This document shows, piece after piece, positions 34,205 to 43,550 of a stretch of DNA of 64,000 nt (the first letter of the stretch is position 1; each line of letters begins with the position of its first letter). Below the pieces are notes generated by a model, which worked only from the letters and a program-made list of their open reading frames with translations, searched no databases and had not been told where the DNA came from. The translations under genes were made by a program, and so were the position numbers. The stretch comes from an uncultured Lachnospiraceae bacterium. Lineage in GTDB: Bacteria > Bacillota > Clostridia > Lachnospirales > Lachnospiraceae. Where the stretch lies: the NCBI GenBank assembly GCA_947630805.1, contig CANRIV010000003.1:142606-206605 (forward strand), given 5' to 3'.

Positions 34205-35170
34205 ATGATGCAGATAGGAAAAGTTTCTGAAATTACTTACAATCGTTCTGTTTTAAAAAAGATAACCCATCCGGTAGAAGGCGTTCTTCCCGGAGCAGAA
34301 ACTACCACGGTTATGTTGGAAGAGGTTACGGCGGTAATGTCTTCTAACTGCATCTTAAAGTGGTTTGAAGGGTGCGAAGATTATTTTTTACAAAAAAACA
34401 TCAATGCACTTTACGAAAAGGCGGCAATTCCGCGGTATGTGCAGTTGGAAATTAATATTCCGGAACAATTTGATGAGAGAAATCTGGGCAAAATAATCAG
34501 AAAATTGAATGACAGTGTGACCAATAGAAATCTTTCGCTCTGTCAATGCAGAGTTTACCAGGGACAGGTAACACATCCTGTGGCACACATTACAGTGATG
34601 GGTGAGACAAAGTATCATTTTTCGCGGAAAAATATAGTTCCGGATATGGACGTGGTCATGGCAGGAAGTATTGCAATCGGAGGCACTGCGGTTTTATCCG
34701 ACTTATATAAGGAAAAACTGTCCGAAAAGTATGCTTCAGATTTTGTTTTAAACTGTATAGAATTAAAACGGTTTCTTGACATTTCAGAGATTGTCCGAAT
34801 TGTCATGGAAGAAAATAAGCCGGCGGCAATTTACAGTATTTCTGATGGCGGCGTGTTTGGCGCGGCCTGGGAACTGGCTTCGTTTGCCGGAATGGGGATT
34901 GAACTTCATATTTCCAAAATACCGGTGTGGCAGGAGACGATAGAGATAGCAGAACTGTTTGATTACAATCCATATCAGATGGACGGAACAGGAGCCGTGC
35001 TGTTTGTGACAGAAAACGGAGAGTCTCTGGTCCAAAATCTGGAAGAACACGGCATTTATGCCGACGTGATTGGCACGATGAAAGAAGGAAAAGACCGGGT
35101 AGCGCTCAAAGGTTTGGAAAAAAGATATTTAGAGCCTCCAAGGGGCAATGAATTATATAGATTTATTTAA
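34205..35170 (+). CDS. AIR synthase-related protein (PurM/HypE-like fold)
   Basis: A 321-residue protein. Features resembling the AIR-synthase superfamily are VVMAGSIAIGGTAVLSDLYK, AIYSISDGGVFGAAWELASF and IPVWQETIEIAELFDYNPYQ. The C-terminus LEPPRGNELYRFI recalls the PP.xDEL end of related proteins. The N-terminal 120 residues look like the HypE-related partner domain. Members bind ATP in small-molecule kinase or ligase reactions; the substrate here is unknown. The start ATGATG at 34205 follows AAGGTGG. It is the first of four tightly packed genes (12 bases to the Lrp gene). Confidence 0.7.
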   Translation: MMQIGKVSEITYNRSVLKKITHPVEGVLPGAETTTVMLEEVTAVMSSNCILKWFEGCEDYFLQKNINALYEKAAIPRYVQLEINIPEQFDERNLGKIIRKLNDSVTNRNLSLCQCRVYQGQVTHPVAHITVMGETKYHFSRKNIVPDMDVVMAGSIAIGGTAVLSDLYKEKLSEKYASDFVLNCIELKRFLDISEIVRIVMEENKPAAIYSISDGGVFGAAWELASFAGMGIELHISKIPVWQETIEIAELFDYNPYQMDGTGAVLFVTENGESLVQNLEEHGIYADVIGTMKEGKDRVALKGLEKRYLEPPRGNELYRFI

Positions 35171-35182
35171 AGGAGATTCCAT

Positions 35183-35665
35183 ATGAGAGAAGAAATTTTA
35201 CGTTTACTGGAAAAGAACAGCAGAATTGATCTTCATGAAATAGCGGTCCTGCTGGGAATGGAAGAGGCGGAAGTTGCCAATGAGATTGCCCAGATGGAAA
35301 AGGAAAATATTATCTGCGGATATTATACGTTAATAGACTGGAGCAAGACCAGCGAGGAGAGAGTAACGGCCCTGATTGAGGTGAGAGTAACACCGCAGAG
35401 AGGCACTGGATTTGATGAAATGGCGGAGAGAATTTATAAATATGACGAGGTCAAGGCTGTTTATCTTATGTCAGGTGGTTTTGATTTCACTGTAATTTTG
35501 GAAGAACAGTCGATGAAAGAAATTGCACAGTTTGTCTCCAGTAAGCTGTCTACGCTGGAGCCTATTTTGAATACAGCGACTCATTTTGTCCTGAAAAAAT
35601 ATAAGGATTATGGAAGAGTGCTGGAAGATAAAGAAAAAGATGAAAGGATATTGGTTACACCATAA
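35183..35665 (+). CDS. Lrp/AsnC-family transcriptional regulator
   Basis: 160 residues. An N-terminal winged helix (ILRLLEKNSRIDLHEIAVLLGM) is followed by a RAM ligand-binding domain (ERVTALIEVRVTP, VKAVYLMSGGFDFTVILE). AAGGAGA lies before the ATG. It is directly coupled to an aminotransferase (overlapping TAATG), a pairing that suggests amino-acid sensing that tunes the aminotransferase. Confidence 0.88.
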   Translation: MREEILRLLEKNSRIDLHEIAVLLGMEEAEVANEIAQMEKENIICGYYTLIDWSKTSEERVTALIEVRVTPQRGTGFDEMAERIYKYDEVKAVYLMSGGFDFTVILEEQSMKEIAQFVSSKLSTLEPILNTATHFVLKKYKDYGRVLEDKEKDERILVTP

Positions 35666-36834
35666 TGAGAGACCCATTATCGAATGTTTCTAAGAATATG
35701 AAACCTTCAGGAATCAGAAAATTCTTTGATATTGTCAGTGAAATGAAAGATGCTATTTCACTGGGCGTCGGAGAGCCGGATTTTGATACTCCTTGGAATG
35801 TAAGAGAAGAAGGGATATATAGTCTTGAGAAGGGACGTACATTTTATACATCCAATGCGGGACTAAAAGAGTTAAAGGAAGAAATCTGTAAATATCTGAA
35901 AAGAAGACTGAATCTTGATTATGATTATAATACAGAAGTGATGGTTACCGTAGGAGGAAGTGAGGCAATCGACCTTGCTATCCGCGCCATGATTAATCCT
36001 GGAGAGGAAGTGCTGATTCCCCAGCCGAGTTATGTATCGTATGTACCATGCGTGGAATTGGCTTATGGCGTTCCGGTCATTATCAATTTAAAAGAAGAGA
36101 ATGAATTTCGTCTTACCAAGGAAGAACTGTTAGAGAACATTACGGATAAAACAAAGATTTTAATTCTTCCGTTTCCGAATAATCCTACAGGAGCGATTAT
36201 GGAACAAAAGAATCTGGAGGAAATCGCCCAGGTATGTATAGAGAAGGATATTTTTGTTATTTCAGATGAGATTTATTCTGAACTTACATATGGAAGAGAA
36301 CACGTATCGATTGCATGTCTGCCGGGAATGAGAGAACGAACGGTACTGATAAACGGATTTTCCAAAGCGTATGCTATGACGGGATGGAGACTCGGATACG
36401 CCGCTGCGCCCGCACTGATTATGGAGCAGATGATAAAAATTCATCAGTTTGCGATTATGTGTGCGCCTACTACGAGTCAATACGCGGCCGTGGAGGCACT
36501 CCGCAACTGCGATAATGATGTAAGGCGCATGCGTGAATCCTATAACCAGAGGAGAAACTATCTGCTGCATGAGTTCCGGGATATGAATCTGGAATGTTTT
36601 GAGCCTTTTGGAGCATTTTATGTTTTTCCAAGCATTAAAAAGTTTGGTATGACTTCTGAAGAATTTGCAGAGAGACTTCTGATGGAGGAAAAAGTAGCAG
36701 TAGTGCCGGGAACGGCATTTGGTGAATGTGGAGAGGGATTTCTGAGAATTTCTTATGCCTATTCTTTAGAAAATCTTAAAATTGCTCTGGCAAGAGTGCG
36801 GAATTTTGTAGAACGGTTAGATAAGGAAAAGTAA
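35665..36834 (+). CDS. Class I/II pyridoxal-phosphate aminotransferase
   Basis: A 389-residue aminotransferase of the aspartate/aromatic branch. It has the substrate region SLGVGEPDFDTPWNVR, VTVGGSEAIDLAIRAMINPG, PFPNNPTGAI, DEIYSELTYG and the PLP lysine in INGFSKAYAMTGWRLGYAA. It transfers the amino group between an amino acid and a 2-oxo acid; specificity is unclear (aspartate, aromatic or branched-chain). Its ATG overlaps the stop codon of the Lrp regulator, and trmL starts immediately after its stop. Confidence 0.88.
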   Translation: MRDPLSNVSKNMKPSGIRKFFDIVSEMKDAISLGVGEPDFDTPWNVREEGIYSLEKGRTFYTSNAGLKELKEEICKYLKRRLNLDYDYNTEVMVTVGGSEAIDLAIRAMINPGEEVLIPQPSYVSYVPCVELAYGVPVIINLKEENEFRLTKEELLENITDKTKILILPFPNNPTGAIMEQKNLEEIAQVCIEKDIFVISDEIYSELTYGREHVSIACLPGMRERTVLINGFSKAYAMTGWRLGYAAAPALIMEQMIKIHQFAIMCAPTTSQYAAVEALRNCDNDVRRMRESYNQRRNYLLHEFRDMNLECFEPFGAFYVFPSIKKFGMTSEEFAERLLMEEKVAVVPGTAFGECGEGFLRISYAYSLENLKIALARVRNFVERLDKEK

Positions 36835-37326
36835 ATGAATATTGTATTGTTAGAGCCGGAGATTCCACAGAATACAGGAAATATCGGAAGGACCTGCTAT
36901 GCTACAGGGACCAGACTGCATCTGATAGAGCCAATGGGATTTCGAATCAATGAAAAATCTTTAAAAAGGGCAGGGATGGATTACTGGAAAGAACTGGACG
37001 TGGTCGTGTATGACAGTTACAGGGAATTTTTAGAAAAAAACCGGGGAGTTAAAATATGGCTTGCCACCACGAAAGCACCGAAAAAATATACCGATGCAAA
37101 ATTTTCTCCGGATGATTATATTATGTTTGGGAAAGAGAGCGCCGGAATTCCGGAAAAGATTCTGGTACAAAATAAAGAAGACTGTATCAGAATCCCGATG
37201 AATGAAAATATCCGCTCTCTCAATCTCGCCAATTCCGTGGCAGTTATTTTATATGAGGCACTTCGCCAAAATAATTTCGCAGGAATGGAAGAAGCCGGAG
37301 AACTGCATCATTTAAAATGGAAGTAA
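36835..37326 (+). CDS. trmL: tRNA (cytidine/uridine-34-2'-O)-methyltransferase
   Basis: A 163-residue SPOUT methyltransferase. The knotted S-adenosylmethionine site is formed by LEPEIPQNTGNIGRTCYA, IMFGKESAGIPEKIL and IPMNENIRSLNLANSVAVI. It methylates the wobble ribose of tRNA-Leu isoacceptors. It begins on the base after the aminotransferase stop codon; its own stop is inside the terminator stem. Confidence 0.9.
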   Translation: MNIVLLEPEIPQNTGNIGRTCYATGTRLHLIEPMGFRINEKSLKRAGMDYWKELDVVVYDSYREFLEKNRGVKIWLATTKAPKKYTDAKFSPDDYIMFGKESAGIPEKILVQNKEDCIRIPMNENIRSLNLANSVAVILYEALRQNNFAGMEEAGELHHLKWK

Positions 37327-37357
37327 GAACACACTGTTCTTACTTCCATTTTATTTT
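37314..37357. terminator. Perfect bidirectional terminator shared by trmL and the Crp-family gene
   Basis: An 18-bp perfect inverted repeat (37314-37331 / 37335-37352) with a 3-base loop. The left arm contains the end of trmL and the right arm overlaps the last codon area of the convergent gene. A-rich and T-rich flanks serve both strands. Confidence 0.8.
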
Positions 37358-37995
37358 AACAAAGTTACAGTGCGTTTTTCTATTTTGATAAGACCTTCTT
37401 CCCGCATTTTTCCCAACTCCCGGCTCATGGCACTTCGGTCTACGGAAAGATAATCTGCCATGTTGCTCCAGGTAAAGGGGATTGGAAACGTATTGTTTTG
37501 AGATTTGGCAGACAATATTTCAAAATATGTTAAAATCCGGTCTCGGATGGAACGCTGGCTTAAAACTTCTAAATGCTCGCAAATACTCTGCGTCTTATCC
37601 TGGACCATGAGAAGAATGTTATTTACCAGCTGGCTGTGATGGGAACATGCTTTGTTGCAGCGCTTGATGACATGTTCATAATCAATATATCTGACCTTAC
37701 AGTCCGTCGTCGCTTCTACCGTGATATTTTCTCTGGAAGCATGAAAGTAAAAGAGTTGTCCGAAAATATCGCCTTCATTTAAGACTTCTAAAATGGTACG
37801 TGAGCCATTGGGAAGGCAGTGGACTACACAGGCGCTCCCGCTTTCCAAAATGCCGATGCCTCGATCTTCATCGCTGTAAAAGCATATGATTTCTCCGGCA
37901 TAGTATTTCTTGATATGAGAATTAAAACAATTCATCATGGAGCGCTGGTCTGAATCTGAGATATTAAAAAACAAACGATTTTTTTCTGATATCAT
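37351..37995 (-). CDS. Crp/Fnr-family transcriptional regulator
   Basis: 214 residues. The N-terminal cyclic-nucleotide-type sensor barrel has GIGILESGSACVV and EVLNEGDIFGQLFYF. The C-terminal helix-turn-helix is WSNMADYLSVDRSAMSRELGKMREEG. The Cys residues show no clear Fnr-type N-terminal cluster. AGGAGG precedes the ATG. It is divergent from the nitroreductase and lies upstream of the pyruvate formate-lyase locus, so control of anaerobic or redox genes is plausible. Confidence 0.85.
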   Translation of the reverse strand: MISEKNRLFFNISDSDQRSMMNCFNSHIKKYYAGEIICFYSDEDRGIGILESGSACVVHCLPNGSRTILEVLNEGDIFGQLFYFHASRENITVEATTDCKVRYIDYEHVIKRCNKACSHHSQLVNNILLMVQDKTQSICEHLEVLSQRSIRDRILTYFEILSAKSQNNTFPIPFTWSNMADYLSVDRSAMSRELGKMREEGLIKIEKRTVTLLK

Positions 37996-38052
37996 AAAAT
38001 ACCTCCTGAAAAAAATAAAAAATTTATTTTATTATAACAAAATAAAGAATAT

Positions 38053-38066
38053 GTTGCAAATGCAAC
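38053..38066. promoter_or_regulatory. Palindrome between the Crp-family and nitroreductase genes
   Basis: GTTGCAAATGCAAC (38053-38066), a perfect 6-bp dyad with a 2-base centre in the divergent intergenic region. It could be an operator for the regulator encoded next to it; this is inference from position only. Confidence 0.4.
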
Positions 38067-38129
38067 AGAAACAGAATAAGAATAATATATAATGAAAATG
38101 AACTCTTTGTATTTTATTTTTTCTTATCA

Positions 38130-38158
38130 TTGCAAAACAAATGATAAAGTGTTATATT
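38130..38158 (+). promoter_or_regulatory. Possible promoter for the nitroreductase gene
   Basis: TTGCAA (38130-38135), 17 bases, TATATT (38153-38158). It leaves a leader of about 105 bases. A second TTGACA at 38205 lacks a good -10. Confidence 0.4.
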
Positions 38159-38267
38159 ATTCACAGTTAGTAAAATAGCATTTTATGTGTGGAAGTGCGT
38201 CTTTTTGACAGAGGTATTCATTGAGCGTAACTGCATAAACTAACTAATAATTATGGAGGTACTTTTT

Positions 38268-38807
38268 ATGGATGCTGTGACATGTATTAAAACCAGAAGA
38301 AGTGTCAGAAAATTTAAAGATAACCCGGTATCAAAGGAAGTTATTGAAGATTTGGTGCTGACGGCTTCCTATGCACCTTCTTGGAAAAACACACAGACTA
38401 CCCGCTATATTGCGATTACGGATTCTGCATTAAAGAGCCGTATTGCGCAGGAGTGCTGTGGAGAGCATAATCAGGGAATCATTAATGGCGCTCCGGTCCT
38501 TGTTGCAACTACGATTGTAGATAAGCGTTCAGGTTTTGAGCGGGATGGAAGTTACTCTACAGTTCGGGGAGACAACTGGCAGGCTTTTGACAATGGGATT
38601 GCGGTACAGACTTTCTGCCTTGCAGCAAACGAAAAGGGACTGGGAACAGTTATCATGGGATTGTTTGACATTGATAAGGCGGCAGATATTCTGGAAGTTC
38701 CGCAGGGACAGTTGTTAATGTCGCTGATAGCTGTAGGTTATCCGGATGAAGAGCCTGCAGTGCCAAAAAAGAAAACAGTAGAAGATTTGCTGACATTTTG
38801 TGAATAA
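38268..38807 (+). CDS. Nitroreductase-family flavoprotein
   Basis: 179 residues. The start at 38268 follows GGAGGT. It begins DAVTCIKTRRSVRKFKDNPV, the FMN-binding signature of the nitroreductase family, and continues with ASYAPSWKNTQTTRY and LAANEKGLGTVIMGLFD. The enzyme uses FMN and NAD(P)H to reduce nitro compounds, quinones or related electrophiles; the physiological substrate is unknown. It lies 84 bases before pflB, with a hairpin (38824-38838) in between. Confidence 0.87.
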   Translation: MDAVTCIKTRRSVRKFKDNPVSKEVIEDLVLTASYAPSWKNTQTTRYIAITDSALKSRIAQECCGEHNQGIINGAPVLVATTIVDKRSGFERDGSYSTVRGDNWQAFDNGIAVQTFCLAANEKGLGTVIMGLFDIDKAADILEVPQGQLLMSLIAVGYPDEEPAVPKKKTVEDLLTFCE

Positions 38808-38891
38808 GTTACGTGAGTAATGAGCGGGAATATCCCGCATTGCTTTATAGAATTTTAAGCTTTACATTTATTTTTAGGAGGAAAAACAAAG

Positions 38892-40940
38892 ATGAGAGAA
38901 GAATGGACAGGATTTAATGGTGGCGCTTGGGAAAAAGAAGTCAACGTCAGAGATTTTATCCAGAAAAACTACACACCATATGATGGTGATGCAAGCTTTT
39001 TAGCTGGACCTACGCAGGCTACAAAGGATTTGTGGGAACAGGTTCTTGACCTTCAGAAGAAGGAGAGAGAAGCCGGTGGTGTCCTTGACATGGATACAAA
39101 AGTAGTTACAGGAATTACAGCACATGGTGCAGGTTACCTTGATAAAGAGAAAGAGAAAATCGTAGGATTCCAGACAGATAAACCATTTAAGAGAGCTCTT
39201 CACGTAAATGGTGGTATCCGTATGGCAATTCAGGCATGTTCAGACAATGGTTATGAGGTAGACCCTGAAGTTGTTGATTTTTATACAAATTATAGAAAGA
39301 CACACAACGCAGGTGTATTTGATGTTTATACTCCAGAGATGAGAGCCTGCAGATCAAGCCATGTTATCACAGGTCTTCCAGATGCTTACGGACGTGGACG
39401 TATTATCGGTGATTACAGAAGAGTAGCTTTGTATGGTGTTGAGAGACTGATTGAAGATAAAGAAGCACAGAAAGCTGCTACACCTACTGTTATGACAGCG
39501 GAAGTAATTCGTGACAGAGAAGAATATTCTGAGCAGATTAGAGCATTAAAGCAACTGATTGAATTAGGAAAGATTTACGGATTTGATATTTCGCAACCTG
39601 CAAAGAATGTACAGGAAGCAATCCAGTGGACATATCTTGCATACCTTGCAGTTGTTAAAGATCAGAACGGTGCAGCAATGTCACTGGGACGTACATCTAC
39701 ATTTATTGATATTTATGCTGAGAGAGACTTGGCAAACGGAACATTTACAGAAGAGGAAATTCAGGAATTTATCGATCATTTCATTATGAAGTTAAGATGT
39801 GTTAAGTTCTCAAGAACACCTGACTACAATGATATTTTCTCAGGCGACCCTGTATGGGTAACAGAATCTATCGGTGGTGTAGGAATTGATGGACGTCACA
39901 TGGTTACAAAGAATTCCTTCAGATATCTTCATACATTGGAAAACTTAGGTGCAGCGCCTGAGCCAAACCTTACAGTTCTCTGGTCTACAAGACTTCCTGA
40001 GGCATTCAAGAGATATTGTGCTAAACTTTCTATCGAATACTCATCCATGCAGTATGAGAATGACGACCTTATGAGAGTAACACACGGTGATGATTATGCG
40101 ATTGCATGTTGTGTATCTTCCATGAGAGTGGGTAAGGAAATGCAGTTCTTTGGTGCGAGAGCAAACCTTGCAAAATGTCTGCTCTACGCAATCAACGGTG
40201 GTGTTGATGAAAAGACAAAGAAACAGGTTGGACCAAAGTACAGACCATTTGAGGGAGAATATCTTGATTATGACCAGGTAATGGCATTATTTGAAGATAT
40301 GATGAAATGGCTTGCAGGTGTATACGTAAATGCTTTGAATATTATTCACTACATGCACGATAAATACTGCTATGAAGCAATTCAGATGGCACTTCATGAT
40401 GCACATGTTAAGAGATGGTTTGCTACCGGTGTGGCAGGTCTTTCCATCGTTGCAGATTCCTTCTCAGCTATGAAGTATGCTAAGGTTAAGGTCATCAGAG
40501 ATGAAGATGGTCTTGCAGTAGATTATGAGATTGAAGGAGACTTCCCTAAATACGGTAACGATGATGACAGAGTTGACCAGATTGCAGTAGACATTGTTAA
40601 TAAATTTATGGGATACCTGAGACAGCATCATACTTACAGAGACAGTATTCCAACACAGTCTATCCTTACAATTACTTCTAATGTAGTTTATGGTAGAGCA
40701 ACAGGTAACACACCTGACGGAAGAAGAGCCGGAGAGCCATTTGCACCGGGAGCTAATCCACTTCATGGTAGAGATAAGAACGGCGCTGTAGCATCTCTTG
40801 CTTCTGTAGCTAAGATTCCATTTATGAATGCACAGGATGGTATTTCCAATACATTTACAATCATTCCTGACGCATTAGGAAAAGATGACAAGGTAATTGC
40901 CGGAGATATTGATATCCCAGGATTTAAGCCTGCAGAATAA
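38892..40940 (+). CDS. pflB: Pyruvate formate-lyase catalytic subunit lacking the glycyl-radical domain
   Basis: 682 residues, strong AGGAGG before the ATG. It aligns by eye with PflB through the whole 10-stranded barrel, including the catalytic pair Cys406-Cys407 (IACCVSSM). It ends just after [14 protein letters not shown], continuing only with a short unique tail (GFKPAE). In standard PflB the next about 70 residues hold the glycyl radical; here that part is absent and is encoded separately at 41838. The two together total 764 residues, the size of one normal PflB (760 in E. coli). The protein should cleave pyruvate with CoA to acetyl-CoA and formate only after assembling with the small subunit activated by PflA. 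Codon use suggests high expression. Confidence 0.93.
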   Translation: MREEWTGFNGGAWEKEVNVRDFIQKNYTPYDGDASFLAGPTQATKDLWEQVLDLQKKEREAGGVLDMDTKVVTGITAHGAGYLDKEKEKIVGFQTDKPFKRALHVNGGIRMAIQACSDNGYEVDPEVVDFYTNYRKTHNAGVFDVYTPEMRACRSSHVITGLPDAYGRGRIIGDYRRVALYGVERLIEDKEAQKAATPTVMTAEVIRDREEYSEQIRALKQLIELGKIYGFDISQPAKNVQEAIQWTYLAYLAVVKDQNGAAMSLGRTSTFIDIYAERDLANGTFTEEEIQEFIDHFIMKLRCVKFSRTPDYNDIFSGDPVWVTESIGGVGIDGRHMVTKNSFRYLHTLENLGAAPEPNLTVLWSTRLPEAFKRYCAKLSIEYSSMQYENDDLMRVTHGDDYAIACCVSSMRVGKEMQFFGARANLAKCLLYAINGGVDEKTKKQVGPKYRPFEGEYLDYDQVMALFEDMMKWLAGVYVNALNIIHYMHDKYCYEAIQMALHDAHVKRWFATGVAGLSIVADSFSAMKYAKVKVIRDEDGLAVDYEIEGDFPKYGNDDDRVDQIAVDIVNKFMGYLRQHHTYRDSIPTQSILTITSNVVYGRATGNTPDGRRAGEPFAPGANPLHGRDKNGAVASLASVAKIPFMNAQDGISNTFTIIPDALGKDDKVIAGDIDIPGFKPAE

Positions 40941-41021
40941 TAAAAAGCACAACAGGAACATAAAACAGTTTCTGGAAATGCTTCAAGGTAAATAAAATTT
41001 TGAAATAAGGAACTATTCAGA

Positions 41022-41777
41022 ATGGCAACAGGTATGATTCATTCCATTGAAAGCTGTGGAACAGTAGACGGACCAGGAGTACGATTTGTCGTATTTTTTA
41101 AAGGATGTCCGATGAGATGTTTATATTGTCACAATCCCGACACCTGGGAAATGACAGGTGGAGAAGAAATGACAGTAGAGCAGCTGATGGCAGAATATGA
41201 AAAGAAAAGACCTTTTTATGAAACAGGAGGAATTACTGCTACAGGCGGTGAGCCTATGGTACAGTTGGAATTTCTTACAGAACTTTTTGAGGAGTCGAAG
41301 AAAAGGAAGATTCATACCTGTCTGGATACATCCGGCACGATGTTTCAGCCGGATAATCCGGAATACCTGAAAAAGGTAGACCGGTTACTGGAAGTAACAG
41401 ATTTGGTCATGTTGGACATCAAACATATTAATCCGGAAGAACATTGGAAATTATGTAAGCGTCCGAACGAAAATATTCTGGCATTTGCCAAATATCTGGA
41501 TAAAAAAAATATTGAAATATGGATTCGACATGTATGTGTTCCCAATATTACAATAAATAAAAAGTATCTGTATCAGCTGGGAGAATTTATCGGAACATTG
41601 AAAAATCTCAAAGCGATTGATGTTCTTCCTTACCATGATATGGGAAAGGTAAAATATGAACAGCTGGGAATAGAATATCCGATTCCCGATATAAAGCCTG
41701 CGACAAAGGAAATGGCGATTGCCTGTCGCAAGGTGATTTTGAAGGGAGTAAAAGATATTCGGGAAAAAATAAGTTAA
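41022..41777 (+). CDS. pflA: Pyruvate formate-lyase activating enzyme
   Basis: A 251-residue radical SAM enzyme with the cluster motif at Cys29/33/36 (KGCPMRCLYC), then ATGGEPMVQLEFL and LLEVTDLVMLDIKH. It installs the glycyl radical using S-adenosylmethionine and reduced flavodoxin or ferredoxin. It lies between the catalytic subunit gene and the separate glycyl-radical subunit gene, which fits a role on that split enzyme. A ribosome site AAGGAACT precedes the ATG. Confidence 0.93.
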   Translation: MATGMIHSIESCGTVDGPGVRFVVFFKGCPMRCLYCHNPDTWEMTGGEEMTVEQLMAEYEKKRPFYETGGITATGGEPMVQLEFLTELFEESKKRKIHTCLDTSGTMFQPDNPEYLKKVDRLLEVTDLVMLDIKHINPEEHWKLCKRPNENILAFAKYLDKKNIEIWIRHVCVPNITINKKYLYQLGEFIGTLKNLKAIDVLPYHDMGKVKYEQLGIEYPIPDIKPATKEMAIACRKVILKGVKDIREKIS

Positions 41778-41837
41778 TTAAACATGATTTTCATAAAAAC
41801 GAAAATCAAATTCATAAATAATAAGGAGGAGAATAAG

Positions 41838-42086
41838 ATGGCAGCTAGCGAGAAACAGGTTGATAATTTAGTAGCATTGTTAGATGGATATGCAGCAGAG
41901 GGTGGACATCATCTGAATGTTAATGTATTACAGAAAGATACATTATTGGATGCACAGGCACATCCTGAAAAATATCCACAGCTTACAGTTCGTGTCTCCG
42001 GATATGCGGTAAACTTTATTAAACTGACAAAGGAACAGCAGGATGATGTAATTCACAGAACATTCCATGCAAGCACAGGTCTGTAA
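41838..42086 (+). CDS. grcA: Separate glycyl-radical domain subunit of pyruvate formate-lyase (GrcA-like)
   Basis: 82 residues. The start at 41838 follows a near-perfect TAAGGAGGA; the longer frame from 41784 lacks one. It matches the C-terminal domain of Pfl[20 protein letters not shown], then [18 protein letters not shown] with the radical Gly55 in RVSGYA, and [16 protein letters not shown]. coli GrcA (YfiD) is a spare domain of this kind for oxygen-damaged PFL, but there the main enzyme keeps its own domain. Here the main protein has none, so this subunit appears obligatory. It ends 18 bases before a strong terminator. Confidence 0.92.
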   Translation: MAASEKQVDNLVALLDGYAAEGGHHLNVNVLQKDTLLDAQAHPEKYPQLTVRVSGYAVNFIKLTKEQQDDVIHRTFHASTGL

Positions 42087-42103
42087 GATAAAAAGTTCAT
42101 TAT

Positions 42104-42158
42104 AAAAAAGTCAGCGGACATATGTTTTATTTTGACATATGTGATGCTGACTTTTTTA
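42104..42158 (+). terminator. Terminator of the pfl operon
   Basis: AAAAAAGTCAGC (42104-42115) pairs with GCTGACTTTTTT (42146-42157). An inner helix, ACATATG / CATATGT, fills the loop. It lies 18 bases after the radical-subunit gene. Confidence 0.82.
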
Positions 42159-42168
42159 GTTTTTTCTA

Positions 42169-42196
42169 TTGGCAAAAAAGAAAATACGTTTATAAT
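42169..42196 (+). promoter_or_regulatory. Promoter for the AAA ATPase/RiPP-like cassette
   Basis: TTGGCA (42169-42174), 16 bases, TATAAT (42191-42196), 40 bases before the start codon. Confidence 0.55.
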
Positions 42197-42235
42197 TAGA
42201 AGATAAGAGTGTAAAGAAAGAAATGAGGCGACGTA

Positions 42236-43546
42236 ATGTACCAGATAGTTTCAAAATTATTGATTTATGGAGACATGCCAAAAGATTCCATTTTAATGGA
42301 GTTAAGCGGAATTATTCGGGAGTTCAAAGAAGATAATTATAAAAAGGATGAGATTATTACAAGAATTTATCATCAGATGAAAAGATTATTAGAGGTGGCG
42401 ACACAATATGGATTTGACACCAATTTGTGGCACAATTATCTGACTTATCTTCTGATAACGAATGAAAACCCATTCAGCCTTACCTGTGAAAAAACAGGAG
42501 CCAGCGACGGCAGCGTAAATTATTTTGCAAAAAATGATTTTAAGCAGTTTCGGGCGCTGTTTCATTATGATTTTACTCCGATGGAGAAGGCATTGGGGAT
42601 AGATTGTTTTGAAAAACTGGAGCATTACAGGGCAATCCGAAAACCCGAGCTGATGTACAACAAAAACGTAAGTGAAAAAGTACAGGCATTAAGCCTAAAA
42701 CTGAATTCGGCGAAAGATGAAAATGAGTTTTTTGATTATGTGACGGGATTTTATAAAGCATACGGTGTCGGAATGTTTGGGCTGAACAAAGCGTTCCGGA
42801 TTGGGGAACGTGACGGACAGCTGACTTTTCACGCGATTAACAACATGGACAAGGTTGTACTGGATGATCTGGTAGGTTATGAAATTCAGAAAAAGAAGCT
42901 GATAGATAATACAGAAGCATTTGTTCAGGGAAGAAAAGCAAACAACTGCCTTTTATTTGGCGATAGCGGCACCGGAAAATCTACCAGTATTAAAGCAATC
43001 GTAAATCAATATTATGATCAGGGACTGAGAATGATAGAAATTTATAAGCATCAGTTTAAAAACCTGTCAAATGTTATTGCTGCGATTAAAAACAGAAATT
43101 ATAAATTTATTATTTATATGGATGATTTGTCTTTTGAGGAATTTGAGATTGAATATAAGTTTTTGAAGGCTGTAATCGAAGGCGGCGTGGAAACGAAGCC
43201 GGAAAATATATTAATTTATGCGACCTCGAACAGGCGGCACTTAATCAAGGAAACATGGAGTGACAGGAATGATATTAAGGTGGACAACGGAATTCATAAG
43301 TCGGATACGCTGGAGGAAAAACTTTCTTTAGTACATCGGTTTGGTGTCACAATTAATTATTCTAAGCCGACACAGAAAGAATATTTTGAGATTGCTGTTA
43401 CACTGTGCAGACGCCTTGGCGTAAAATTATCCGAGGAGGAGATAAAAGCAGAAGCAAATAAGTGGGAGTTGAGCCATGGAGGCATTTCCGGACGGACCGC
43501 TCAGCAGTTTGCAAATTATCTATCCGGACAGCAGGTAGGAGATTAA
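42236..43546 (+). CDS. AAA-type ATPase of the DUF815 family
   Basis: 436 residues. Walker A is GDSGTGKST (242-250) and Walker B-like residues are KFIIYMDDLSFEEFE. A sensor region ILIYATSNRRHLIKE is followed by the C-terminal lid. The first 200 residues have no clear domain. DUF815 proteins are poorly characterised P-loop ATPases, often annotated only as ATP-binding proteins. GAGGCGACGTA precedes the ATG. It ends 4 bases before the HPr-kinase-like gene, so it probably belongs to the same operon, but whether it shares function with that cassette is unclear. Confidence 0.8.
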   Translation: MYQIVSKLLIYGDMPKDSILMELSGIIREFKEDNYKKDEIITRIYHQMKRLLEVATQYGFDTNLWHNYLTYLLITNENPFSLTCEKTGASDGSVNYFAKNDFKQFRALFHYDFTPMEKALGIDCFEKLEHYRAIRKPELMYNKNVSEKVQALSLKLNSAKDENEFFDYVTGFYKAYGVGMFGLNKAFRIGERDGQLTFHAINNMDKVVLDDLVGYEIQKKKLIDNTEAFVQGRKANNCLLFGDSGTGKSTSIKAIVNQYYDQGLRMIEIYKHQFKNLSNVIAAIKNRNYKFIIYMDDLSFEEFEIEYKFLKAVIEGGVETKPENILIYATSNRRHLIKETWSDRNDIKVDNGIHKSDTLEEKLSLVHRFGVTINYSKPTQKEYFEIAVTLCRRLGVKLSEEEIKAEANKWELSHGGISGRTAQQFANYLSGQQVGD

Positions 43547-43550
43547 TTTT

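Noticed and set aside
40941..41021. Programmed frameshift or sequence error that would extend PflB
   Set aside because: The missing domain is encoded beyond pflA with its own start and ribosome site, so it cannot be joined to PflB by a frameshift.
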